Assembly (NCBI GenBank): GCA_019279435.1
Contig: JAAALK010000288.1
Span: 69,317,235 to 69,381,234, forward strand
Direction: 5' to 3'
From: Zizania palustris
Taxonomy: Eukaryota; Streptophyta; Magnoliopsida; Poales; Poaceae
DNA length: 64,000 nucleotides
A program made the position numbers and the translations under genes. The notes beneath the pieces were generated by a model. It saw only the letters and a list, made by a program, of their open reading frames with translations. It was not told the origin of the DNA and did not search any database. This document shows, piece after piece, positions 43,551 to 54,585 of this stretch. Positions within the stretch are counted from its first letter, which is position 1; every line of letters begins with the position of its first letter.

Positions 43551-44375
43551 CTACTCGCCACTGGAGGTGGTCTCCGTGCTCTCGGAACCACGAGTACGCG
43601 GATCCAGAGGGATGGTGGGCTCGAGAAAATTCTCGATCATTGGGTCAGAGACGAGGCCGGAGCGTGGTGCAGGGGCGATGGCGGTGGACGGTCCAGTGGT
43701 GGAGGGGTGTGGCGGGATCCGCTTGGGGTGAGGGACGGGCTCACAGATGGGCTTCCTCTTCCTAGGGAGGAGGGGAACCATCTCCGTGATGTCCTTCTGC
43801 AGCTGCATGATCTTCCGTTGCAGCTCGCCATTCTGCTGGATCAAGTTCTTCGTCTCCTCACGAAGAAACTCGACCGCCTCATGGTGCTCATCGGCGTCGA
43901 GCACTGCCTCAGTATGGAGATCGTCCATGGCCTGAAGAAGACGCGACTGCCGGGCCATGACCGGATCACGCACGGAGTGAACTCCGAGGTAGATGCTACG
44001 GTAGGCGCCGGGAGTGCGCTTCGGCACAAGCCGGAAGGACGAGTTCTGAAGACGATCATCATAGATCATCCTCAGCTCCATAAGATCCTGGAGAGCGACG
44101 CGTTGGCACGCAACGTCGAAGGTTGGGCCCCCAAGCGCGGTGGTGTAGGGCGGGAGATGCTCTCTGGAGCCGTGGATGGTGACGGAGACGTCGCAGGGTC
44201 CGGCAAACTCCTCCAAGTACACGCCCTGGAATTCGGGCTCGAAGAGGAACCCGAGGAAGGTGAGCATCATGCGGAGCTCCCAGACGAAGCCCTCATAGTG
44301 GCGGCAGTAGCTGTGCACTTGATAGACTGGCATATACAAAACAGCAAGTTGAATAAAAAGTGAGGGGAGGAACAA
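43551..44375 (-). CDS. ORF0 of the Tekay element, 274 codons, intact
   Basis: Sits between the 5' LTR/primer site and gag, in the sense direction of the element. Function unknown. The N-terminal third is globular (CRHYEGFVWELRMMLTFLGF, SREHLPPYTTALGG). A helical, probably coiled-coil segment follows (about residues 165-205, REETKNLIQQNGELQRKIMQ). The C-terminus is Pro/Ser/Thr-rich with a basic patch (RKRKP, possible nuclear signal). An extra orf0 before gag is described for rice RIRE3/RIRE8-type elements; homology to those is inferred from position and has not been compared. It has no stop although gag-pol of the same copy has several. An in-frame Met at residue 15 is an alternative start. 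Confidence 0.75.
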   Translation of the reverse strand: MFLPSLFIQLAVLYMPVYQVHSYCRHYEGFVWELRMMLTFLGFLFEPEFQGVYLEEFAGPCDVSVTIHGSREHLPPYTTALGGPTFDVACQRVALQDLMELRMIYDDRLQNSSFRLVPKRTPGAYRSIYLGVHSVRDPVMARQSRLLQAMDDLHTEAVLDADEHHEAVEFLREETKNLIQQNGELQRKIMQLQKDITEMVPLLPRKRKPICEPVPHPKRIPPHPSTTGPSTAIAPAPRSGLVSDPMIENFLEPTIPLDPRTRGSESTETTSSGE

Positions 44376-44473
44376 AGTTTATAAAGTAGGTTTTCGAGAA
44401 ATAATTTTTCTGCAGCTATTGGCTAGGCAGGTCTGTTTGGCTTCCTACAGTCAAGTCAGCTCTGATACCATCT

Positions 44474-47400
44474 TGTGGCGCCCCGATTTATCAAAATCGA
44501 GACATTATTAAATTTCATACGAAAAACAATAATACAAGAGGTTCATCATGCGACAATCGTACATACGACAGTATTCATGGTACACAGACCATATTTATTA
44601 CATCAGAGTAAAAATTAAATAAGTAAATAAAAGCATGACGGACGTCTTCTTTAGGATCTTCTCTTGACTGGGTCGCTACTCCAGACCATCTTCATAGTAG
44701 GCATCCTCTGAGGTATTCAACGGGTATGAGTACAAAAAGTAATCAACAAGCCACCGCAAATGCAATAATAATGCAAGGTAATAACAAGGAGGGATAATGG
44801 CTAAAAGTGCGGAAAAGTACATTTTCAGTTATTGCATTTAATGTAATCAAATTTTATCATGCGGAAATATAAACATGAACATCAATAACACCATCTAACT
44901 CGAGGAGTACGTTTTACCTCCTCGCACAACAGTCCTTACATGTCAAACCAACATGCACATCCATATTCAAGTAATCTAACTGTGGGATGTCACGAAAACC
45001 GCCCTTGACCGTGGGCTCGGCTTTTCGAAAAGATTTAAGACTCTGATCAGAGATGTACTACTGTACCCACAAGGCACGCACTGATCCCAAACGAGATGAC
45101 CCATACCACGGGAACTCGTGCCAAAAACCTCGGCATGAAATGCTCCAAGCGATAACCACCCGCTCTAGGTTTCGCCGGCGTGCCGGGCCGCATCTCGGTT
45201 AACGTCGCACCCCCTTTTGCACCACGTCGGTACAAGCCACCCGCAGGTGCTCCTTGACCCATCTCCAAATGGTGGCCTCGGTTTGGAACACTCCATACCT
45301 TAGTTAGGACTTACCCACTAGACTTGTGGTTAGTATGGAAGTGTATTGCAACGGATCCCTCAGACCGGTCCTTATAGTGCCCCGGGTGCTACCGACCAAT
45401 GCCCTAGCTTGCACCCGGAACCCACCATGCATTTACTCACAACCACAACTCATCACCGACAGAATTCCAAAGATAAGAAACAATGGGGATCATATAGTAG
45501 AACCATGTTGCTATGACTCATTTTTATCCTATAGCGATCGTGTCAATACATTGGACACTAGCTAATAACATTAATCATATGGTGACAAGGAAGTTAGGCG
45601 AGATAGCATGGCTTGGGTTGCACATCAAGGTCGAGGGATCCTAAATAAATATATTGTAAGGGTTCCATTTGACTAATGCATGTATACCCTATGTGTTTTA
45701 GCGATAATTTAATAAAACATGGGTTCAATATGCTCAAAAGATTGGTTTGGTGACTTGCCTTGTTCAGCGAAGGGAGAGGGAGGAACTTCCGGGAAATATT
45801 CCGGCTCCTCGACGGCATCGTAGTCTTTCCAATATAAATAAAGTAAAATAAAATAAACACAACATTCAATTTAAGCAATATAAAATCACACAACGAGCAC
45901 ATAGGTTTAAGTTGGTTTAATTTAAAGAAAAGTCAAGTTGTTAAGGTTCTGAAATTTATTTTATAAATAATTTTAAAAAGGAATTAAAATGAAGTGTTGT
46001 CCTTTGAAAAAGGGTTTTTAAATGTGAGCAACCTCATTCTAAACATTCTAATCAATTTAAAATGAAAGGTTCATGGTTAATTTAGTGGTTTCATCCTATT
46101 AACAGGAAATAATTAAAAATAAGCCCTACTGAAATTTAAATAATCAAATTCACATTTTTATCCTAAGGGTATTTGAATACTTTAATAAATAAGGATGAAA
46201 TATTCAAAGTAAGCATACTGTTTTTATTGAACTAATGTGTAGAGAATAAAATTACAAAATTTCTGGAATTGAAATGATAATTGTTGGAGTTCAAATGCGC
46301 CAGATATGAATTTTACAAGTTTAAAACAGTTTCTGGAATTTATTTTCAAATTTAAATCCCCTCGGGTCCACGGTGAGCCAGGTCCACGGTGAACCCGCAC
46401 ACTGTGCGCGTGGTCCGGTCCAATCTGGACCGTTGGATCCAGATCCAACGTGCGAGGGTGAGGCGGGACATGTAAGTTGACGTGGACGGCTGGGATTAAA
46501 ACATCGAACCGGTACGCGATGGACGCTCCAGATTAAACGTGAGATTTAAATAAAAACGAACGCGCGAGATTAAAACGTAACGTTTCGCCCAGATCCAATG
46601 GTGCGGATTAGATCACGCACGTGGGGTTACAGGCGTCGTCCGATCGCGATCGCACGGTCGTGGTTAGATTCGACATGGCACGGGTACTCAGCCCGTGCCG
46701 GTCATCTTCTCCGATGACGGCGAGCGGGCCAGAGGCCATGGCGAGCGACGGCGGTCGTGCTTGAGGCCTAAAACGGAAAGAGGACGACTAGGGGAACATG
46801 AGGGTACTGTTGGTGGGTCGAATGGTCGTTGGAGCGAGGCCGGTGACGAGCGGAGGCGGCGAAGGCATTTGGGTCCTCGGCGGCGACGGCGATCCGGCGG
46901 GGGTCGTCGACAATGGAGTGGTGGCCGAGGTCGGTAACGTCCTTGCAGTCACGATGGTGTGGTTGGCTAGGGCGGAGGCGGTTGCCGACGACGGTGAGTG
47001 GCGACCGGAGTGTGGGCGGCGGTGTGGCGCTTAAACGAGCATCTCGGGCGTTTGATTCGGTTCTGGACTGCGAGAGCGTGGGGTCGAACGCGGCGGAGGC
47101 CGGGGGGTTTAAATAGGGCGTCGGAGGGGCTCACATGCAAGGAAAGCCGAGGGAGGGCTTTAAGTCGCCGGCGAGGGCTCGGCCATGCACGGCGCTGCGT
47201 TCCCTGGGGCTAAAACGCATCAATTAAAGCGATTAAACGACCGGCGGGCTTCGGGGTGCATTAATCCGACGCCAATTGAATGAGAGAGGGGCCAGCGAGG
47301 TGGATCCGAGGCGGGGGGTCGTCGGGCCGGCGTAATTTGGGGCGGAGGTGGGAGGTAGACGACGGACCCGACAGGTGGGCCAAGGCGCTCAGCGGGCGCG

Positions 47401-47870
47401 AGCGTGCGAGGGTGGCGGCTGACGGGTGGGGTCGGCTCGGGCGCGAGAGGGGGCGGTCGGCGCCGACAGGTGGGGCTGGGTATGCGTGCGGAGAGGGGTT
47501 CGCTGACGGGTGGGGTCCACTGGTCAAATGGCGCGCACGTGGGAGGAGTGGGCTGGGCCGGCCGGGAGAGAGAGAAGAAGGGGAGGGAGCCCGTTACTAT
47601 TTAAAATGTTTTCTGATTAAAAATAATTGCAGAAATTGGTCTAAAATGATATGGCTACTTCCAAGGTTGATAAAAATTTGTAACAATTCTCAAAAATATA
47701 TCTTGGCCTTGGGATCCTACATAAAAACTTTTAGCTCCTGGTTTGGACATTTCATCTATGTTGTGGTTCAAAATGATAAAGGAGGGTATTAAAGGTATTT
47801 CCCAAAATAATAAATTCAATAAATTGAATTAAATAATATTTTTATTACTTTGAAAATTTGGGGTGTTACA
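44474..47870 (-). repeat. 5' LTR of the Tekay element
   Basis: 3397 bp. Text runs parallel to 35466-38846 with scattered substitutions and small indels. GC-rich open frames between about 46690 and 47600 are shadows. Ends TTGGGGTGTTACA at 47870. Confidence 0.95.
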
Positions 47871-47875
47871 CTTCA

Positions 47876-48675
47876 TCATCTTGGTCTTTGGTGAAGAGGT
47901 GAGTCCCGCCACCTTCGATGTCCATACCAACTAGGTTAGTATCCTCACGGCTATATCGGTTCAGTTCGATCTCTTGAGGAGAACGGTGAAACAGTACAGT
48001 CACCGGTTGTTCTCAATGTATTTGGCTAGGTCTAAGGCTGCATTAGTTAGGTTTAATCTCTTAGCTTGAAGTGATCTGGGTCTGATAGTTTGAGGCTTCA
48101 TCGGTTGAGTCTGACATCTCTTGCTATTATATCTTTTTCATGTCGTATACTGTTAATCTAAATAAATTTTGCCCATTTCGTTGATATATTGTTCAGATCA
48201 TCATGATTATCTACTATCTCGGTTAGGTCTGATCTAGTTATTATGATGATTTCCATGATATAGATCTGTTAGCTGGCCTACTTTATTTATTTCTATTAGA
48301 GTACAAGTTGATAGGTTATCTTTAATTCATCTCCGTATCATATTCACTGTCGAAGGGTGCACATCGGCCTATATGCATGAGCTATCTTTTCTATCGGCCG
48401 ATGGAATGCTCGCTCGATTGGGCCAACTTGGACTATCGGCCTTAAGGCCAATCGACATCTTGACTCGTGATTTTACTATTTTGCCACAGTCATCGGCTTG
48501 CTAGGCAATCGGCTATGCTACTAACGTTTATATTTTCCTGATCCCTTATTTGTTGCAGGGTCAAACTGATTGGCACACCCTGAACCCCTTTTCTAAGACG
48601 TAGGACCTGTACTGGAGTTAAGCAGATCTCCCAGGCCACGCGTGTGTCAGTTTGTGACCAAAAAGCACGCCAACA
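47876..48675 (+). repeat. 5' LTR of Tat copy B, second part
   Basis: Resumes the LTR text after the Tekay insertion (TCATCTTGGTCTTTGGTGAAG, parallel to 53815 onward) and ends GCACGCCAACA before the primer site. Confidence 0.88.
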
Positions 48676-48719
48676 CGCTTTTTGGCACGCCTGGTGGGAC
48701 CATCTCCATCAACTTTGCC

Positions 48720-50700
48720 ATGACGGGCAAGCTCAATGAGGAAAACGTCATCCTGATCACCATGGATGCTTTGTCCGAAGAACAGATATCGGAGGTGTAG
48801 AAACACGTGGAGGAATTCCGAAAGTTCATGCTTGCAAGTCTACGACATGAATCGGTTGGGTCCCGTTTAGAGGGCCCCGCTTCCAATGCTAGTGTTGACC
48901 ATAGAGGGTGGTCATCCAACAAAGAGCTTTTAGGCCAATCGCCTAGAAGTCATCGATCAGGCGATCCGACAGTCGCTGGTCAGCCAGTCAAGGGACACTA
49001 GCCAAGACTATCCAAGGGCTGATCAAGGACGCCATAGAGGGCATAGTGGTTCGCAAGGCACCGCAAGGTCCGGCGTACCTCCCCAATGACCCATTGAGAC
49101 TACTATAGCACACTCGACTGGTGTCACTGTCGTAAGGGCCGATGAGGCTAGAACAACCAAACTCTTTACTCAGCTATGAAGGCAACAAGGTGACCCAGCC
49201 ATCGGCCCCCTCACATAGTTCGCTCCAGGGCATGCCAGGTGGGGCCAATAAGAATGCACAGGCGTCGTTCCTAATGTCCGACGCAAGAGTTCTAGGGAAA
49301 GGAGTGCCGCTAGTGACGTACAACATCGCAAGAGACACCCCGGCAGACCTCATGCCGCTAAGGGGGGCACCCGATATCGTTCCTCCTAGATATCATCGGA
49401 CGGCGTACTACAGAGAAATACCCTATAGTGATGCAGGGCAATATAGATATGACATTGCTCGGTGGGACCAGTATCAATAGGCACCAATGCTGGCTCAATG
49501 TCCTGTCGTCGGACCATCAGGAAGATGATTGGGTGAATCGGATCACAGAGCTCATCAAGGATCAATTCGGGTTGAAGCCCAAGGAACAGACATACATATA
49601 TTGGTGGCCATATCCAGAATGGTTCGATCGAGTGCCGATACTAAGCCGGTACAAGGTGCCATATTTCACCAAGTTGTTAGGACAATACCCGATCTCCACA
49701 ATCGAGCACATTAACCGATTTCTCTCCCAGTGTAAAGAGGCATCGGCTAACAAAGCGCTGAAGGTTTGGCTTTTCCCGCTATCCCTATCAGGATCGGCCT
49801 TAGCGTGGTTTTTTCGCTACCGACAGATTCCATCAAAGGATGGGCACACCTGGAGATGAAGTTTCACAAGTATTTCTTCACCGACATCCAAGAGATGAAA
49901 CTAACCGACTTGACGTCCGTAAAACAAAGGATGAATGAGTCAGTCCCAGATTATATACAGAGGTTCTAGGACACGCGAAGCAGATGCTATAGCGTGAACC
50001 TCAATGACAGTCAGTTGGTAGAGCTGGCTTTTAAGGGACTTTTGAGCCCTATCAGGGAGAAATTTTCATCACATGAGTTCGAAAGCCTCTCGCAACTACT
50101 GCAAAGGGTATCGGCCCATGAGAGACGATTCCAAGAAGTCAGACGGGATAAGTACTAGAAGAAGATTGCATACTCCCAAGCATACCACTCAGACTCCGAC
50201 AAGGACATTGACTCTGACGCAGATGTCGGGATTGCCGAGTGGTCTGAGAACAAGAAACATGTCTTATGCCCATGGATAAAACTGGCCAAAAAGGAAGAAA
50301 ATTATGGCTTCGATATCAACAAGACCGATAAGATATTTGACCTGTTACTTAAGAGAAGCAAATCTACCTGTCACCTGGTCACATAATACCACCTGCTGAA
50401 GAACTAAAGAAGAGAAAATTCTGCAAGTGGCACAATTCCCCATCGCATCATACTAATGAATGCAGGGTCTTTGGGCAGCAAATCCAATCAGCCGTAGAGC
50501 AAGGTTGAATCAAGTTTGATAACAAGAAGCCGATGAACATCGGGGATCACCCATTCCCAGTTAACATGGTGCGCGCACCACTATGATTACGATCGACATA
50601 CTTGCAAAGAAGAAACTGATCGGCTGCATAGGGTAAGGATCGAGCGATGTCCAAAGGAAGAGGCCGATCGGGGAAACGATGAAAAAGAGAAGGACATGCG
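48720..50700 (+). pseudogene. Gag of Tat copy B (broken)
   Basis: ATG at 48720 gives MTGKLNEENVILITMDALSE, then a stop after 26 codons (TAG near 48798) followed by KHVEEFRKFMLASLRHESVG in the same frame. The conserved gag core lies at 49560-50160: YKVPYFTKLLGQYPISTIEH, INRFLSQCKEASANKALKVW, MKFHKYFFTDIQEMKLTDLT, VPDYIQRF and FESLSQLLQRVSAHERRFQE. There are several stops and frame changes (near 49480, 49830, 49970 and 50157). The same gag type appears on the minus strand at 56150-56836. After about 50700 no protease or RT motif follows. Confidence 0.82.
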
Positions 50701-50829
50701 CGGGCCAAAATCACATCTGCCAATGAGCCGCAACAATGTGACTGTCGGATTGGAGGACAAGGCAAGGCCAATCTCCGCGGATAACCAGATTCCCAGCGAA
50801 ACAAGGATAAGTTAAAGACTACTATGTCA

Positions 50830-53300
50830 GGGAGTTTGGGATGACCGAACGGTTACCTAAAAAAGACATCTCTTAATCGTTCGGACGAAGTACACAACCG
50901 ATGCCCCATGGTGTTGCCTTGAGATGGCTGATGCAGAGGTGTCGCCCTTAGCCCAATAATGCAAGTAAGAAGATTCATAAAGAATCAAGGGAAACCACGC
51001 TAATATAAATATATTGTTTAAGGTACAAAATCAGAAGATCCAACAGAAAAAGATTCAAAGTCAAAACATGGTGGATGCCCTCAATCGCCTCTACCCGAAT
51101 GGCGTCGACATCCCGGAGGACAGCCCAGTCATCCGCATCCTATCCAAGAACGTCTCAAAGGGCCCAACACCGGTGCCACATGAGGTGAACTGCTTCGGTG
51201 AGCCAGCGCTTCTAGCTTTCAATCGTATTCGGGAGAGAAGCCAGGGCACCTTCCTGGGCAGCAATTTCCGCCCGTATCTTGTCCAATCGAGTGGTCAAGA
51301 TGGCTTATTATGACCGAAGTGATTTTAGTTTTCGTGGAATGGCCGACGACTCACCCTAGAGCTGGTCTAGGAGGGAGCCCTCGGCCAATGCCACTGCATT
51401 GAGGGTCTTGATCGCCACCCATTGAGATGCACGACTGGCGTAGTCGGCCATCTGACACAGCGCCCGCCGCTCGGCCGACCGATGGAATTCCAAGTGGGTG
51501 GCTGGCTTAAGTACGTCCACTAGCCTTGTAGGAAGGAAGCTCAAATGTTGTTGAGACATCCACGTATTGGCCCTGAGTCATTGACTAGGACTTCCACGGG
51601 GTCCTCCAGAAGACGTAATATGTACCATAGAACCTCTCTGACTTCCGGGGGGAGTTGAACGATGGCCGGTGCAGTGGCTTCCTCGATTTCATTAGAGGGA
51701 AATTGCAAGGAAAGAGACTGAAGAAAGGGGTTAGGCACATTCAGGGCGTGCGACGATCACAAAATAAGAAGAGACTCACATCAATAGATTCGGCGGAGGT
51801 GGCCGATCGTGGAGTATCATCGGCGGGAATGGCCTCATCATCATTATCTATGGCCGCTAGAGGGGATCAAGAGTCACCTTCTTCAGCGCCGCCTCGGGGG
51901 GTAGTCAAGCCCGTAGCACCCGACATCGGCTGTGTTCATGGCCGGTGTGAGTGATACAAAGAAAAGAAGACAAACCAAATACCCGTGGAAAGACGTTAAC
52001 TAGGGGAATCTCGGCATCAACTCTGATAGCCACCAACACTCCTCCTGGTGCATCGTCCCCAGCTGGTGTGGATTCGATAGCAGCGATGGCCGATGCAGCG
52101 AGATCCATGATGGTATCCTCGGTAGTTGGATTTGGCTGAGTGCCACTCGAGTTGTTTGACGTGTGATCCGACACCGCGTGAATGAGCGTCGTGATGGGAA
52201 GTAGCTAAAAGAAAGAATAAAAAAGCAATGAGCGTTGAAAGAAGTAAAACGAGTTCCACACAGTGAAGGTATACATACCGGTGCCAATGAGGGAACATCG
52301 GCAGCAACGGAGTCTCCTGCAGCTAGGGACACAGGTGGCGTCAACTGAGGAAAGAAGGGTATCACCAAATAGGGGATGAATAAATCATAGGAAGGAGGCG
52401 AGGATTTACAAGGCCAAGAAGATTACTTGGGCAGTACAGGCCCTGGTGGAGTGGCGCGTCGCTGCGGTCGGTGCTTTGCACTTTGTGCGCTAGAGTCTTG
52501 ATTCACTTCTTGGTGAGCCACTCTGAAGGGGTAGGGGCCTCGCTGCCCAAGTTGGTGGTGGCCGATGGCAACCCATAGCATATCAGCCTACAGCTTCGGC
52601 TCACTGATGGAGCATCGACGTCATCCTCCTGCAAAAGAAAGAAAATCAAAAGGGAACCAAATGGCCCGGTTGGATAATCCGAGATAGAAGTTCTTGAAAA
52701 AATTGGCCAAGGCCGCAGAAGAAAAGGGAGTGGTAGATGGAGGCATCACCACTTCACCCAAAGAAGAGCAAAAATGATAAGTGGGGATGGATGATTCTAG
52801 AAAATCGGTGGGAAAAAGTGATTGACTAAAAGGGGTTCACCCAATGACATCTATGGTGTAGACATTGAGCTAGAGTTGGAGAATCCACCAAGTTGACTGA
52901 AAGGGGTTCACCCAATGAAATTACCGGTCGATAGGTCAGCTGATACAAGGTGAAGGAGGCAGGTATACCACTCCAAGGATATAGCGGCTGAGTGAACACG
53001 TACTTCGGTGGCCAACCGTTTGGCCAGAAACAGGAACTGAAAGGTTGGGGCCAATATCGGTATGCAAAAGACGAATTCCTCTAGCCAAAGATTCAAACAG
53101 GCGACATGTTCAACGATGTCTACGACACCATCTCTCTTGTTGTGCCTCGCAATATAGAGATCCTAGCTGTCATCTAGCATGACCCTGAGAAGGGAGGATG
53201 GTTGATAACGGAAGTCAAAAGGGCCAACTAAGAGCAAAGGCAATGCAGATGGAAAGCGTAGAAAGAAGAAATGTGAAAAGGTCGGGTATTTATTAGCCAG
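50830..53300 (-). pseudogene. PMD-like gene antisense to Tat copy B (decayed)
   Basis: Minus-strand counterpart of 32820-35045. The clearest piece is 52908-53096, where LWLEEFVFCIPILAPTFQFL and LLHLVSADLSTGNFIG match plus-strand text at 33500-33690 in copy A. The left end near 50850-50940 matches the complement of 34800-35040. Many stops and frame changes; the middle (51000-52400) contains Ser/Pro-rich low-complexity frames. Homology to copy A is clear at the DNA level; protein-level recognition depends on copy A. Confidence 0.6.
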
Positions 53301-53480
53301 TGTGGTCCTTTGGGTGCCACGTTAAGCCACTCCTAGAGAGGCAAAGAAGGCAAAGAGTTTTTCGGCTGATGGTAATGAATGTGAAGCGACCATGTGAAAA
53401 GACTTGGCGGCGTAAGGTAATTATGACTGATAGTTTCGAAGAGTCAGATGCCTCTTAATGCCTCAAAACTAGGGGGTATG

Positions 53481-54580
53481 TGTTGACGCCAAGATTTGGT
53501 AAAGCCCAAGGCCCACGTAGGAAGACGCATGGTCAACAAAAGGTCAAATAATATCCGGTCAAGGAAAGTTAGAGGAAGTCCGTTCGCAACAGCTGCATGA
53601 TCAGAAGGGGAGTCGATGGAGATAGGAACAGAAGATGGTTACAATTCATTAAGAATTGGCTGGATAAGTTACTTGGACGGTAAGTTTCCAGACTATAAAT
53701 ATGTATCCCTTATGTTAGATTAGGTAACTCTCGTTCAATCAATCAATCGGTGCATCGCAACCCTTGAGCCCTAAGGTTATCTGGCGGGACTCGGGCACTT
53801 GAGTTGGGCTACATCATCTTGATCTCCGGCGAAGAGGTGAGTCCCACCACCCCCGACGCCCATACCAACTAGGTTAGTATCCTCACGGCCGCATTGGTTC
53901 ATTTCAATCTCTTGAGGACAACGGTGAAATTGTACGATCACTGTTTGTTCTCAGTGTATTTTGCTAGGTCTAAGGCTGCAGGTTTGATAGTCTGAGGCTT
54001 CATCGGTTGAGACCGACATCTCTTGCTATTGTATCTTTTTCATGTCGTATATTGTTCATCTAAATAAAGCTTGCCAGATTCAGTTGATATATTGTTAAGA
54101 TCATCGTGACTAGCTACTATCTCGGTTAGGTCCGATCTAGTTATTGTGATGATTTCCATATATAGATATGTTATCTGGCATGCTTTATTTATTTCTATTA
54201 GAGTACAAGCTGATAGGTTATCTTTAATTCATCTCCATATCATATTCACTATCGAAGGGTGCACATCGGCCTATATGCATGAGCTATCTTTTCTATCGGT
54301 CGATGGCACGCTCGCTCGATTGGGCCAACTTGGACTATCGGCCTTATGGTCGATCGGCATGCCTGGCTCATGATTTTACTGTTTCTGCCACAGTCATCGG
54401 CTTGCTAGCCGATCAGCTATGCTACTAACGTTTATCTTTTTTCGATCCCTTATTAGTTGCAGGGTCAAACTAATTTGCATGCCCTGAACCTTTTTTCTAA
54501 GATGTAGGACCTGCACTGGAGTTAAGAAGATCTCTCAAGCCATGCGTGTGTTAGTTTGTGACCATAAAGCATGCCAAACA
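53481..54580 (+). repeat. 3' LTR of Tat copy B
   Basis: Starts TGTTGACGCCAAGATTTGG after the purine tract, contains TATAAATA at 53694-53701 and ends ATGCCAAACA at 54580. Homologous to both other Tat LTRs in the window. Confidence 0.9.
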
Positions 54581-54585
54581 GCTAC

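Larger units (their letters stand above)
35466..47870 (-). mobile_element. Full-length Tekay-type chromovirus Gypsy element with ORF0
   Basis: 12.4 kb in minus orientation. LTRs are 44474-47870 (5') and 35466-38846 (3'), with TG/CA ends. Target duplication is CTGCA (35461-35465) and CTTCA (47871-47875), one mismatch. The primer site is the complement of GCTCTGATACCA at 44459-44470; the polypurine tract is the complement of 38847-38862. Gene order on the minus strand is ORF0, gag, protease, RT, RNase H, integrase, chromodomain, which defines the Tekay/Del chromovirus branch; the long LTR and ORF0 recall rice RIRE3/RIRE8. It lies inside the 5' LTR of Tat copy B. gag-pol has several stops and frame breaks. 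Confidence 0.93.
35133..54580 (+). mobile_element. Tat-type Gypsy element (copy B), gag plus antisense PMD, no pol seen
   Basis: The 5' LTR is 35133-35465 continued at 47876-48675 (split by the Tekay element); the 3' LTR is 53481-54580. The LTRs start T(A/G)TTGACAC and end in CA. A primer site TGGCACGCCTGGTGGGACC (48683-48701) follows the 5' LTR, and a polypurine tract AACTAGGGGG precedes the 3' LTR. The internal region of about 4.8 kb holds a broken gag and an antisense PMD-like gene, with no RT, RNase H or integrase motif that I can find. So this is a nonautonomous member relying on a full-length relative. Candidate target duplication GTTGC (35128-35132) and GCTAC (54581-54585) is poor (3 of 5). 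Confidence 0.82.
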
